A stretch of DNA of 44,295 nt from the NCBI GenBank assembly GCA_026393865.1, contig JAPKZI010000025.1, positions 1 through 44,295 of the forward strand, written 5' to 3'. Under the pieces are notes generated by a model. It did no database searches, had not been told where the DNA came from, and worked only from the letters and a program-made list of their open reading frames with translations. This DNA comes from Candidatus Aminicenantota bacterium (lineage in GTDB: Bacteria > Acidobacteriota > Aminicenantia > Aminicenantales > UBA4085). Positions 34,479-41,926 of this stretch are shown piece after piece; within the stretch, counting starts at the first letter, position 1, and each line of letters begins with the position of its first letter. The position numbers and the translations under genes were made by a program.

Positions 34479-35858
34479 ATGGAAGAACACCAACAAAAGG
34501 CCGCGGACGTCGCCGGCGGTCTCGCCTTCGTCTTCGTCCTGCTCGTCCTCGTCTTCGACTTCGCCGACCAGGGCCTGCTCGGCCCGCTGGTCAATCCGCT
34601 CCTCCAGGATTTCTTCCGGAAAACGACGAACATCGTGCCGCTCGGCTGGATCACCTTCGTTTTCACCCTTCTCTCGGCCGTCTCGACGGTCATCGCCGGT
34701 ATCACCGCCGACCGCCGCTCCCGCGTCCGGATCTGCGTCGCCGGCGGCCTGATCTACGGAGCGTTCTCGACCCTGGCCGTCCTCACCCCGCACGGCCAGG
34801 CCGGGTATATCTTCTTCTTCATCACCCGGGCGCTCAACGGCATCGGCGTCGGCCTGGTCGTGCCGGCCGTTTTCTCGATCGTCGGGGACTTGGTCGATCC
34901 TCGCCGCCGGGCGACGGCCTTCGGCTTCCTCTCCGTGGCCATGCTCATCGGGCGGATGGGCGGGTTCGTTCTGGCCGGTTCGGTCGGCGGCGGGTGGCGG
35001 TCGGCCTACGGTCTCGTCGGCCTTATCAATCTGGTTCTCGCCTTGGCCCTGCTTCTCGTCCGCGAACCCCCGCGAGGCGCCCGGGAGGACGAGCTCCGCG
35101 ACCTCATCCTCGAAGGCGCCGAATACCGCTTCCGCATTTCGTGGAAGGACGTCAAGCTTATCCGCTCCGCCCGGAGCAACGTCTGGCTGATCGCTAATTT
35201 CATCGACGTTTTCCCCGGCTCGATCGTGCTCTTCCTCATCTTCAAATACATGAAGGACATCCATAACATGGACGCCGCGGCCGTGAACGCGGCCATCCTG
35301 GTCGTCGTCCTGGCCGGGGCTCTGGGCGCGTTGGCCTTCGGCCGGCTCGGCGACTGGGGTTACCGGAAGGACCGCCGGGCCAAGGTCCTCGTCGCGCTCG
35401 TCTGCAACGCGTTCCCGATCATCTTCATGATCCTCTTCCTCGGCTCCAAGGTCCGGATCCCCGCCGGGGCCACGGTCTCCCAGGCGCTCGCCGTCCCCGG
35501 AACGTGGCCGCTCATTCTGACCATCGCCGCGGCCATGTTCATCAACCAGGGCGTCAATCCCAATTGGTACGGCTCGCTCGCCGACATCAACCTGCCCGAG
35601 CACCGGGCGACGGTGATCTCGCTCGCTTCGGTGATGGACCTGATAGGCAACGCCCTCGGCCCGCTCATCGCTTCTTACATCGCCACGCTCTGGGGCCTGA
35701 GGGCGGCCATGGGGGCGGTCCTTGTCTTTTGGGCGGCGAACGTCTTATTCTGGATTCCGGTTCTGGTCCACATCCGCGGGGACCTTAACCGCGTCCACGG
35801 CGTCCTATCCGAACGGGCCGCCGAAATGAGAAGGAGCCTGTCTCAACGTGCCGGCTGA
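34479..35858 (+). CDS. Major facilitator superfamily transporter
   Basis: 459 aa with about twelve membrane helices. The loop 2-3 motif appears as GITADRRSRVRIC. A cytoplasmic middle loop (about 195-225, REPPRGAREDELRD) separates the halves, and the equivalent loop in the second half is GRLGDWGYRKDRR. Overall layout resembles Spinster-like MFS permeases; the substrate cannot be told. TACAAT at 34457-34462 is a possible -10. It overlaps the following lipid-kinase-like gene by 11 nt. Confidence 0.88.
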   Translation: MEEHQQKAADVAGGLAFVFVLLVLVFDFADQGLLGPLVNPLLQDFFRKTTNIVPLGWITFVFTLLSAVSTVIAGITADRRSRVRICVAGGLIYGAFSTLAVLTPHGQAGYIFFFITRALNGIGVGLVVPAVFSIVGDLVDPRRRATAFGFLSVAMLIGRMGGFVLAGSVGGGWRSAYGLVGLINLVLALALLLVREPPRGAREDELRDLILEGAEYRFRISWKDVKLIRSARSNVWLIANFIDVFPGSIVLFLIFKYMKDIHNMDAAAVNAAILVVVLAGALGALAFGRLGDWGYRKDRRAKVLVALVCNAFPIIFMILFLGSKVRIPAGATVSQALAVPGTWPLILTIAAAMFINQGVNPNWYGSLADINLPEHRATVISLASVMDLIGNALGPLIASYIATLWGLRAAMGAVLVFWAANVLFWIPVLVHIRGDLNRVHGVLSERAAEMRRSLSQRAG

Positions 35859-36783
35859 GCGAATCTCGATCCTGTACAATCCGTCCGCGGGCATGGGCCG
35901 GGCTCTTCGCCGGAAGCTCAAGCTCGAACAGATCCTGCGCCACCTGGAAGTCCGCTACGATCTGATCATGAGCCGGAGCGAAACGCACCTCCGGGAACTG
36001 ACCCGGGAGCACGCGAAGAAATACGGCACGCTCGTCGGGGCCGGCGGCGATTCGACCTTCCACATCATGATCAACGAGATTATGGCCGCCGGCGCGGAGG
36101 TCAACTTCGGTCTGATCGGCGTCGGCTCCTCGAACGACATCACCTTGGAGTTCGGCGTTGATTCCCTGGAAAAAGCCTGCCGGACCTTGAAAGGGGGCCG
36201 GTCGCGAAAGATCGACCTCGGCTGCATCCGGGAAGGCGGGACGCCTCTCCAATATTTCCTGGGGCAGGCCAACATCGGCCTGGGAGCTTTCGTCAATATC
36301 CGCGTCGCCGAAACGGCCCTCCGCAAGCCCTGGCTGGCCAAAAGGCAGACCCTGGCCGGCATCCTGGGGATTAGGATGGCTTACCGGTCAAAGAGCATTC
36401 CTCTGCCGCTCAAGGTCGATGCGGAGGCCCGCCGTACGGAAGGCGACTTCGTCGCCGCGATCTTCAGCAACGTCCGGTTCTGGGCGATGGGAAAGATCAT
36501 CGCTCCCGGAGCGGTCCCCGACGACGGTCAACTGGACGCGTGTCTGATCCGGGATTGCTCCTTCCTCCGCCTGGCCCGCATTTCCCGGCTGGCCAACGCC
36601 GGCCGTCACGCCGAGGCCGACGAGGTCGAGATCCGCCGGGCGCCGGCCTTCGAGGTCGCTTCGGACAAGCCGTTCGAGATCCAGTCGGACGGCGAGATCA
36701 TTAGGACCCCCGACGGTCGACCCCTCTTCCATAAAGTCACGTTCAGCATCGTCCCCCAAGCGCTGAACCTGATCTGCCCGTGA
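35848..36783 (+). CDS. Diacylglycerol/sphingosine kinase-like protein (DagK catalytic domain)
   Basis: 311 aa, GTG start inside the MFS gene. N-terminal ISILYNPSAGMGRA and the nucleotide loop VGAGGDSTFHIMINEI (family GGDGT, here GGDST), then GLIGVGSSNDITLEFG (family GTxNDxA). The C-terminal beta domain has GKIIAPGAVPDDGQLDACLI. It phosphorylates a lipid such as diacylglycerol. Coupling to the transporter suggests a shared lipid-linked function, which is only inference. Confidence 0.9.
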   Translation: MPAERISILYNPSAGMGRALRRKLKLEQILRHLEVRYDLIMSRSETHLRELTREHAKKYGTLVGAGGDSTFHIMINEIMAAGAEVNFGLIGVGSSNDITLEFGVDSLEKACRTLKGGRSRKIDLGCIREGGTPLQYFLGQANIGLGAFVNIRVAETALRKPWLAKRQTLAGILGIRMAYRSKSIPLPLKVDAEARRTEGDFVAAIFSNVRFWAMGKIIAPGAVPDDGQLDACLIRDCSFLRLARISRLANAGRHAEADEVEIRRAPAFEVASDKPFEIQSDGEIIRTPDGRPLFHKVTFSIVPQALNLICP

Positions 36784-36811
36784 ACCGTCTCGGCGGACGG
36801 CAAATCTTATT

Positions 36812-37321
36812 TCACCACCTGTCGCGGCGGACGATCTCGGCCGTCGATTTCCGCGAAAGCGGCCGCGGCGTCTCGTCCGGAAAGCCGATCGGGGTCATGG
36901 CGATGGGCTCGATGCCGTCGGGCAGGCCGAGCACGCGTCTCACGACGGCGGGGTCGAAAGCCCCGACCCAGCATGTCCCCAAACCCTCGGCGGCCGCGGC
37001 CAGGACCAGATGCTCGAAGGCGATCGCAACGTCGACGTCAACGTAGTTCCGCTTATCCCGCCGGACCCAGGCTTTGGCCGGCTCGCCGCAGGCGCAAATG
37101 ATGAGGGGTGCGGTGTAGAACCACTCCCGGCCGTAGGCCTCTTTCAGAGCGAGCTTGACGCTCTCATCCTTGATCACGATGAAATGCCAGGGCTGGAAGT
37201 TGGCCGCCGAAGGCGCAATCCTGACCGCCTCCAGGATCCGGTCGATCTTGTCCTGTTCCACGGGCGCCTTTTTGTATTTCCTGATGCTCCGGCGTTTCTT
37301 CAAAACCTCATAGAATTCCAT
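36812..37321 (-). CDS. Nitroreductase-family flavoprotein
   Basis: 169 aa. FMN-binding start KKRRSIRKYKKAPV, APSAANFQPWHFIVI, and AAAEGLGTCWVGAFD are family blocks. It probably reduces nitro or quinone compounds, or a flavin, with NAD(P)H; the exact substrate is unknown. AAGGAG precedes the ATG. A TATAAT -10 is at 37344-37349 (minus), with no clear -35. Confidence 0.92.
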   Translation of the reverse strand: MEFYEVLKKRRSIRKYKKAPVEQDKIDRILEAVRIAPSAANFQPWHFIVIKDESVKLALKEAYGREWFYTAPLIICACGEPAKAWVRRDKRNYVDVDVAIAFEHLVLAAAAEGLGTCWVGAFDPAVVRRVLGLPDGIEPIAMTPIGFPDETPRPLSRKSTAEIVRRDRW

Positions 37322-37359
37322 CGTCTGGTTCTCCTTTCGCCCTATTATAAATGATAAGT

Positions 37360-37391
37360 AAACAAAAAGAGGAACTCCTCCCGGTGCTTCC
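37360..37391 (-). terminator. Candidate terminator of the TPR-protease gene
   Basis: On the minus strand, after the stop at 37417, GGAAGCACC and GGAGTTCC pair with one mismatch and a bulge around a short loop (37371-37391). TCTTTTTGTTT (37360-37370) follows. Modest stem strength. Confidence 0.4.
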
Positions 37392-37416
37392 TATTCGTAC
37401 GGAAAGTGTTGAATCC

Positions 37417-38868
37417 TCATTTGGCGAATGTCATCGTCATCCTCGCGAAATCAATCGTCCAGGCATACTTCTTCAAAAACTGGTGGCTGATGATCCCATC
37501 GTTGATGAATCCGAGACGCCAGTAGCTTTCTGGAGGATTGGCCCCGTATTCACCTTTCAAGTTCTCCTGAACCAGCGGGCCTAATCCCAGGCGGGCGATC
37601 TTGAACAACCCCGTGGCGAATCCCCCGCCGCCTCCCCCGATGCCGTCCTCAACCTTCGTCTCGGGAATGGGGACGCCGGCGTATTTCAGCGTCTGGGCCG
37701 GCGCCGCGAAGGCCGCTTCGCTAGCCAGCCCGGAATCCACGAAAAAGGTCAATCCATCCTTCCCATCGAGGCTCCCCCGGGCCATTATAAAATGGGTCAT
37801 AGCCAGGACGAACGGCGCCTCGACAACCGCCTTTCCCTGCGTCGCCTGCCGGAAGTCCCTGCGGCCTTCCTCATCCGCCCGCCTCAAGACCAACTGCTCC
37901 CCCGGATAATCCATCGTCGCCAGGAATTGCTTCAGGACGCCCGTCCCCACGATCCCGCCGATCGTGTATTTCCCGTCGGCGAAGCCCTTGGAGAACCTCT
38001 GCGTGGGCAAGATCGAGATGGGGACCGCTTTGAGGGTCACCTGGCCGATCTTCAGCGAATCCACCCGGCCAAACCCGACCTCCGCCTGCTTCCCTCCGGC
38101 GAAGGTCCCCGTTATTGAGGCGAGGGGCTTGATCCCCATGGCCGCGGCCACCTCCGTATCGAGCATGAACAGATCGGCGCCCGTGTCGATGAGCGCGTAG
38201 ATCTGGCGACCCTGGATCTCGACAGAGACGATCGGCAGCGGATCGGTGACGAGGAACGGCGCTATCGACAACCCGAAATCCCCGGGCCAGACAACCTGAT
38301 AGGGCCGTTCCTGGCCGAAGGACCGCATCAGGTCCCAGTGGGGCAGCTTGATCTTGCCTTCCAGCCCCTTGAAGAGGTCCGCCGCCTTCGCGTACTGGTT
38401 CGTCTGATAAAAGGTCATGGCCAGTTTCGAATCCGCGCGCGCCTGGCCTTGGAGATCCCCTGGATTCAGGGCAATGATCTTCCGATAAGCGCTCTCGGCT
38501 TTATCATAATGTCCAAGAAGATAATCCAGGTCCGCCGCCAGAAAGAGGGTCTCGTTCATCGGCTTCGCGGCATCGAGAAGAGGCAGGACCGAGGTCTTCG
38601 CCTTCTCGAATTCGCCAGATTGGTAGAGCAGCCGGGCCAGCTTGAATCGCGCCTCGGCATTGTTCGGATCTTTGAACAACGCCTCTTGGGTCGCCGCGAT
38701 CTCCTTCAAGATCTGGCCGCGGTCCTTCTCCCCTTCCGAAGCGGGCGGAGCCGGAGCAGGCTTGTTTTGGGGGGGCGAAGCCTGAACCTGACCAAAGCTC
38801 GGGATCATGAGAAAAAAAAGGCAACCGCAGAACGACATAAACCGGTTTGCATGAAGCCTGACGACCAT
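37417..38868 (-). CDS. Secreted TPR protein with retropepsin-like aspartyl protease domain
   Basis: 483 aa. Signal peptide to about residue 30 (FSQ-type end PSFGQVQA), a Pro-rich linker, and two to three TPR repeats (about 55-165; PNNAEARFKLARLLYQSGEF is a clear one). Two aspartyl-protease-like halves follow: IYALIDTGADLFMLD (catalytic DTGA) and a second, more diverged FFVDSGLAS, with GIVGTGVLKQF between. GGAGGT lies before the ATG and TATAAT is at 38898-38903 (minus). Clan AA proteases of this kind are known in bacteria; the target is unknown. Confidence 0.82.
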   Translation of the reverse strand: MVVRLHANRFMSFCGCLFFLMIPSFGQVQASPPQNKPAPAPPASEGEKDRGQILKEIAATQEALFKDPNNAEARFKLARLLYQSGEFEKAKTSVLPLLDAAKPMNETLFLAADLDYLLGHYDKAESAYRKIIALNPGDLQGQARADSKLAMTFYQTNQYAKAADLFKGLEGKIKLPHWDLMRSFGQERPYQVVWPGDFGLSIAPFLVTDPLPIVSVEIQGRQIYALIDTGADLFMLDTEVAAAMGIKPLASITGTFAGGKQAEVGFGRVDSLKIGQVTLKAVPISILPTQRFSKGFADGKYTIGGIVGTGVLKQFLATMDYPGEQLVLRRADEEGRRDFRQATQGKAVVEAPFVLAMTHFIMARGSLDGKDGLTFFVDSGLASEAAFAAPAQTLKYAGVPIPETKVEDGIGGGGGGFATGLFKIARLGLGPLVQENLKGEYGANPPESYWRLGFINDGIISHQFLKKYAWTIDFARMTMTFAK

Positions 38869-38949
38869 GGTTTTGACCTCCCTCAGGTATAGTAACCATT
38901 ATAGGCTTTTTTTCGTTTCGAAGCGCTGCGCTCGAACGAGCAAAAAATC

Positions 38950-38979
38950 TTGACAAATGACGGCCTCTAAAAATAAAGT
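38950..38979 (+). promoter_or_regulatory. Promoter of the M14 peptidase transcript
   Basis: Perfect TTGACA (38950-38955), 18-nt spacer, TAAAGT (38974-38979). Predicted start near 38986, giving a leader of about 155 nt that holds the hairpin series at 39001-39095. Confidence 0.55.
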
Positions 38980-39000
38980 CTGGAGACGACGGTCAAGGGA

Positions 39001-39095
39001 CGAGCCTTCGGCTCGCCACTCGCCCGTGGCTTCTATCCACGGGCGAGTACGGCGGAAGCTGACCCCCGGGCTATGCCCGGGGCCCCGGCCGCCGT
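39001..39095 (+). repeat. Three consecutive strong hairpins in the M14 peptidase leader
   Basis: Hairpin 1: CGAGCC-ttc-GGCTCG (39001-39015). Hairpin 2: ACTCGCCCGTGG (39018-39029) with CCACGGGCGAGT (39037-39048), 12 bp perfect. Hairpin 3: CCCCGGGC-tat-GCCCGGGG (39064-39082), enclosed by ACGGCGG (39049-39055) and CCGCCGT (39089-39095). Together they give an almost continuously paired 95-nt region. No known riboswitch class is recognised. Confidence 0.7.
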
Positions 39096-39141
39096 GGAGA
39101 AAGTGGACAAGCCCCAATCCCCCTTGTCAGGAGAACAGACC

Positions 39142-40830
39142 TTGAAAAAATTCACCTTCCTCGGATTCGCCATTCTTCTTTGCGGCCTTCTTGCCGCGTC
39201 GGCCCAGCCCCTGAAGATCTTCTGGGGCGATTCCGTTCCCAAGGGCTGGAACGGGAGCTGGCCGGCCAAGTTTCTGACCGTCCCCGAGAGGACGAAATTC
39301 GAACGGACCGCCTCGTCCAGCGAGGTCCTCGAGTTCATCGATGTTCTTAAGTGGAACAGCGACAAGGTCGCCGTCATCAACATGTTCACGACCTCCCTGC
39401 GCAGGGTCGGCACGGCCGTCGTCCTGGCCAGCCCGCGCCTCACCTCGCCCGACGAAGCCGTTAAGACGGGCAAAACCGTCGTTTACCTCCAAGGCAACAT
39501 CCATGCCTACGAACCAGAGGCCAAAGAGGCCCTCCAGATGCTCATGCGCGACATCCTTTTCGGCAAGCGGAAAGCCCTGCTCGACAGCCTGATCCTGATC
39601 GTCTGCCCGAATTTCAACGTCGACGGAAACGACACCCTGGCCCTGAGCGACGGCACCCCCCACCTCCTCGGCAACGCCAACAACGCCCAGAACCTCAACC
39701 TCAACCGCGACGCCGTCAAGCTCGAGACGGTCGAGGTCAACGGCCTTTACCGGACGATCTTCAACCGCTGGGACCCCATCCTGGTCTACGACGGTCATCT
39801 GATGGGGCGCGTCCAGCACGGTTACGCTATCGGCTATGCCACGTGCACCGTACCCGCCGCCCATCCGGGCCCGCGCGGCTACGTCTTCGACAAGTTGTTC
39901 CCGGCCGTGCGGGAAGCGACCCGGAAAAATTTCGGCCTGGAGGTCTTCACTCACGGAGATATCGACAATAAATGGCCGACGACGACGTGGAGCCACGAGG
40001 CGGCTATGTGGACGACAGAGGCGAAGTTCGTGGCCAACGCCTACGGCCTGCGGAACCGGATGGCCATCCTGGCCGAGACGCCGGGTCACGAATCCTTCGA
40101 GCGCCGGATCTACGCCCAGTATGCCTTGATTACCGAGGTCCTGGAATATGCCGCCAAGCACGGCCGGGAAATGCAGGAGATCTGCCGGGCCGCGGACAAG
40201 GAAGTTATCGAGGCGGTGAAGGCAAAAGCCGAGAGCGGGGAGCTCAAGAATTGGGTGGCGGGCAAATATGAATCCTGGGGCAGGATCGACATCCTGGCCT
40301 ATCAGAAGCGGAACATGTCCGAACTCATTCCGGGGACGAGTGTCCGGGCCAAGATCGCGCCTCATATGCTCGAGCCGCCCGCGATCGTCCGCGGCGTCGA
40401 GAACATGACGAAGCCGGTCGGCACAGTCGAAGCGACCGTCCCGAGAGGGTATTTGATCCCGGCGGAGCTGGATTATGTGGCCGAAAAGCTGAGGACGCAC
40501 AACATCAGGGTCGACGTGCTGACGAAACCTGTGAAAGCGACAGGCGAAGAGTTCGTGATCGATAAGGTCGGTCAAGCCCGGGGCGGCGGCGCCAACATGA
40601 TCAAGCTCGAAGGCGGCTTCGCCAAGTCGCCGCTCAAGGAATTCCCGGCCGGCACGTTCAGGGTCGATTTGGCTCAGCCCATGGCCAACATGGCTTTTTA
40701 TTGCCTGGAGCCTCAAGCCGCGGATGGTTTTGTCGGCTGGGGCGTGCTGGAGCCGTACTTTAAATCGATCGGAGCGGACAAACGGAGCGTGGTGTACCCG
40801 ATCTTTAAGTATTTTAAAATAATGGAATAA
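39142..40830 (+). CDS. Secreted M14-family zinc carboxypeptidase-like protein
   Basis: 562 aa from TTG 39142, chosen because AGGAG lies 8 nt upstream and a signal peptide starts there (MKKFTFLGFAILLCGLLAAS, cut after SAQ). Zinc ligands H121 and E124 (GNIHAYEPEA), the substrate-binding NLNRD (186-190), and H219 in VYDGHLMG. ETPGHESFE around residue 340 may hold the catalytic Glu. A C-terminal domain of about 200 aa (IPAELDYVAEKLRTHNIRVD) occurs in large M14 family members. The open frame extends upstream through the hairpins but has no coding character there. Confidence 0.87.
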   Translation: MKKFTFLGFAILLCGLLAASAQPLKIFWGDSVPKGWNGSWPAKFLTVPERTKFERTASSSEVLEFIDVLKWNSDKVAVINMFTTSLRRVGTAVVLASPRLTSPDEAVKTGKTVVYLQGNIHAYEPEAKEALQMLMRDILFGKRKALLDSLILIVCPNFNVDGNDTLALSDGTPHLLGNANNAQNLNLNRDAVKLETVEVNGLYRTIFNRWDPILVYDGHLMGRVQHGYAIGYATCTVPAAHPGPRGYVFDKLFPAVREATRKNFGLEVFTHGDIDNKWPTTTWSHEAAMWTTEAKFVANAYGLRNRMAILAETPGHESFERRIYAQYALITEVLEYAAKHGREMQEICRAADKEVIEAVKAKAESGELKNWVAGKYESWGRIDILAYQKRNMSELIPGTSVRAKIAPHMLEPPAIVRGVENMTKPVGTVEATVPRGYLIPAELDYVAEKLRTHNIRVDVLTKPVKATGEEFVIDKVGQARGGGANMIKLEGGFAKSPLKEFPAGTFRVDLAQPMANMAFYCLEPQAADGFVGWGVLEPYFKSIGADKRSVVYPIFKYFKIME

Positions 40831-40861
40831 TAGCCACCTCCGATTGATTCACATAATAATG

Positions 40862-40897
40862 TTGACAATAAAATATTATTAATGATAGATATTGTTC
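40862..40897 (+). promoter_or_regulatory. Promoter of the redox operon, with flanking inverted repeat
   Basis: Perfect TTGACA (40862-40867), 18-nt spacer, TAGATA (40886-40891). ACAATA (40865-40870) and TATTGT (40890-40895) form an inverted repeat touching both hexamers, a possible operator. The leader has CTCTC-gactcaa-GAGAG (40901-40917). The 129-nt gap is very AT-rich. Confidence 0.55.
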
Positions 40898-40959
40898 ACC
40901 CTCTCGACTCAAGAGAGCCGGACGGAGAAAAGGGATAGAAGAAGTTTGGGACAGCGACC

Positions 40960-41490
40960 ATGACCAAAGCGACCTGTCATCACAAATGGAAGATGACGAA
41001 TCTCCGCGGTGGATATCTGGTGATCGAAGGCTGTTTCCACTGCCGACAGAGGATCTCCCAGTTCTCTCAAGAACCGGTCCCGCCGATCGACGCCTATCGG
41101 GAAGAGGCGCATTTTTGGAGCCATCTGGCGGATTATCAAGCCTCAAAGTTCGATCTCACGTGCGAAAAATGCTCGAAAGAGGTCCGGTTGCGCGATGTCA
41201 TGGCGATGATGCTATGCATGAGATGCGACCCGGAGTGCGGCGTTTACAAAGCCGGCTCCCGGAAGGAGGATCGGAAGTCCTGGGTCTACGTGGCCCTCTG
41301 CGCGAACACGTCTCATGCCTCCGGGACCTGCGTCAGCGAGGCGGGGATCCGGGCCTTGAACGAATATTTCAATCAGGATCTCCGCGATCCCGGCAAAAAG
41401 ATCGTCGTTGTGCCATGCGACCTGCGCCGATCGGTCGATTCGTGCCAGGGAGTCGTCCTGGCTGATGTCGGCTTGACGGAACTTTATTAA
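40960..41490 (+). CDS. Cysteine-rich protein of unknown function, first gene of the redox operon
   Basis: 176 aa with 12 cysteines. Pairs at C25/C28 (CFHC), C68/C71 (CEKC), C86/C89/C93 (CMRCDPEC), plus C6 with H7/H8, C114, C124, C153 and C162. The first half looks like two zinc ribbons; the second half has an ordinary alpha/beta look (KIVVVPCDLRRS). No family recognised. It lies 14 nt before the DRTGG-like gene and upstream of a NuoG-like gene, so a metal-cluster or electron-transfer assembly role is possible (inference). Confidence 0.7.
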   Translation: MTKATCHHKWKMTNLRGGYLVIEGCFHCRQRISQFSQEPVPPIDAYREEAHFWSHLADYQASKFDLTCEKCSKEVRLRDVMAMMLCMRCDPECGVYKAGSRKEDRKSWVYVALCANTSHASGTCVSEAGIRALNEYFNQDLRDPGKKIVVVPCDLRRSVDSCQGVVLADVGLTELY

Positions 41491-41504
41491 GAGGAAGGTC
41501 AAAG

Positions 41505-41831
41505 ATGAAAGTGTCCGAAATGGCCGCCAAGACCGGCCTCAAAACCTTCAACGCGTGCGGAGACAAGGAGATTGGGGGGGTCTATATCTCCGACATGGTC
41601 AGCGACATCATCGGGATCGGAGAGGGGAACCTGCTGGTCACCTTGCAGACTCACAAGAACGTGATCGCGGCCGCCAACCTGGTCGACGTAGCGGCCATCG
41701 TTTTCTCCCGGGGGAAGACGCCCGCCGAGGACGTGGTCGCCCTGGCGACCAAGGCGGGGATCGGCTTGCTGGGATTTGACGGAGACACCTGGACGTTGGC
41801 CAAGAAGCTTTACGAACTCGGCATCCGATAA
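41505..41831 (+). CDS. DRTGG-like domain protein
   Basis: 108 aa. It resembles stand-alone DRTGG-type proteins (IGGVYISDMVSDIIGIGEGN, then LVTLQTHKNVIAAANLVDVAAIVFSRG, then LLGFDGDTWTLAKKLYELG). In anaerobes such proteins are often encoded beside NADH-dependent hydrogenase or NuoE/F/G-like subunits (from memory). AGGAAGG precedes the ATG. The function is unknown; ligand sensing is suggested for related domains. Confidence 0.75.
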   Translation: MKVSEMAAKTGLKTFNACGDKEIGGVYISDMVSDIIGIGEGNLLVTLQTHKNVIAAANLVDVAAIVFSRGKTPAEDVVALATKAGIGLLGFDGDTWTLAKKLYELGIR

Positions 41832-41926
41832 CGCTTGGCTATCATTCTTTCGTTTCCCATAAATATTTATTTTTCCGCATTTATGGCGCATCGGCACTCA
41901 TGATCAAGAATCATTAAGGGTGATCC

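Noticed and set aside
34389-35603. Upstream extension of the small membrane protein frame (34014-34388) into the MFS gene
   Set aside because: The extension is Asp/Glu/Arg-rich shadow sequence and runs through the promoter at 34398-34426; only the last 124 codons look like protein.
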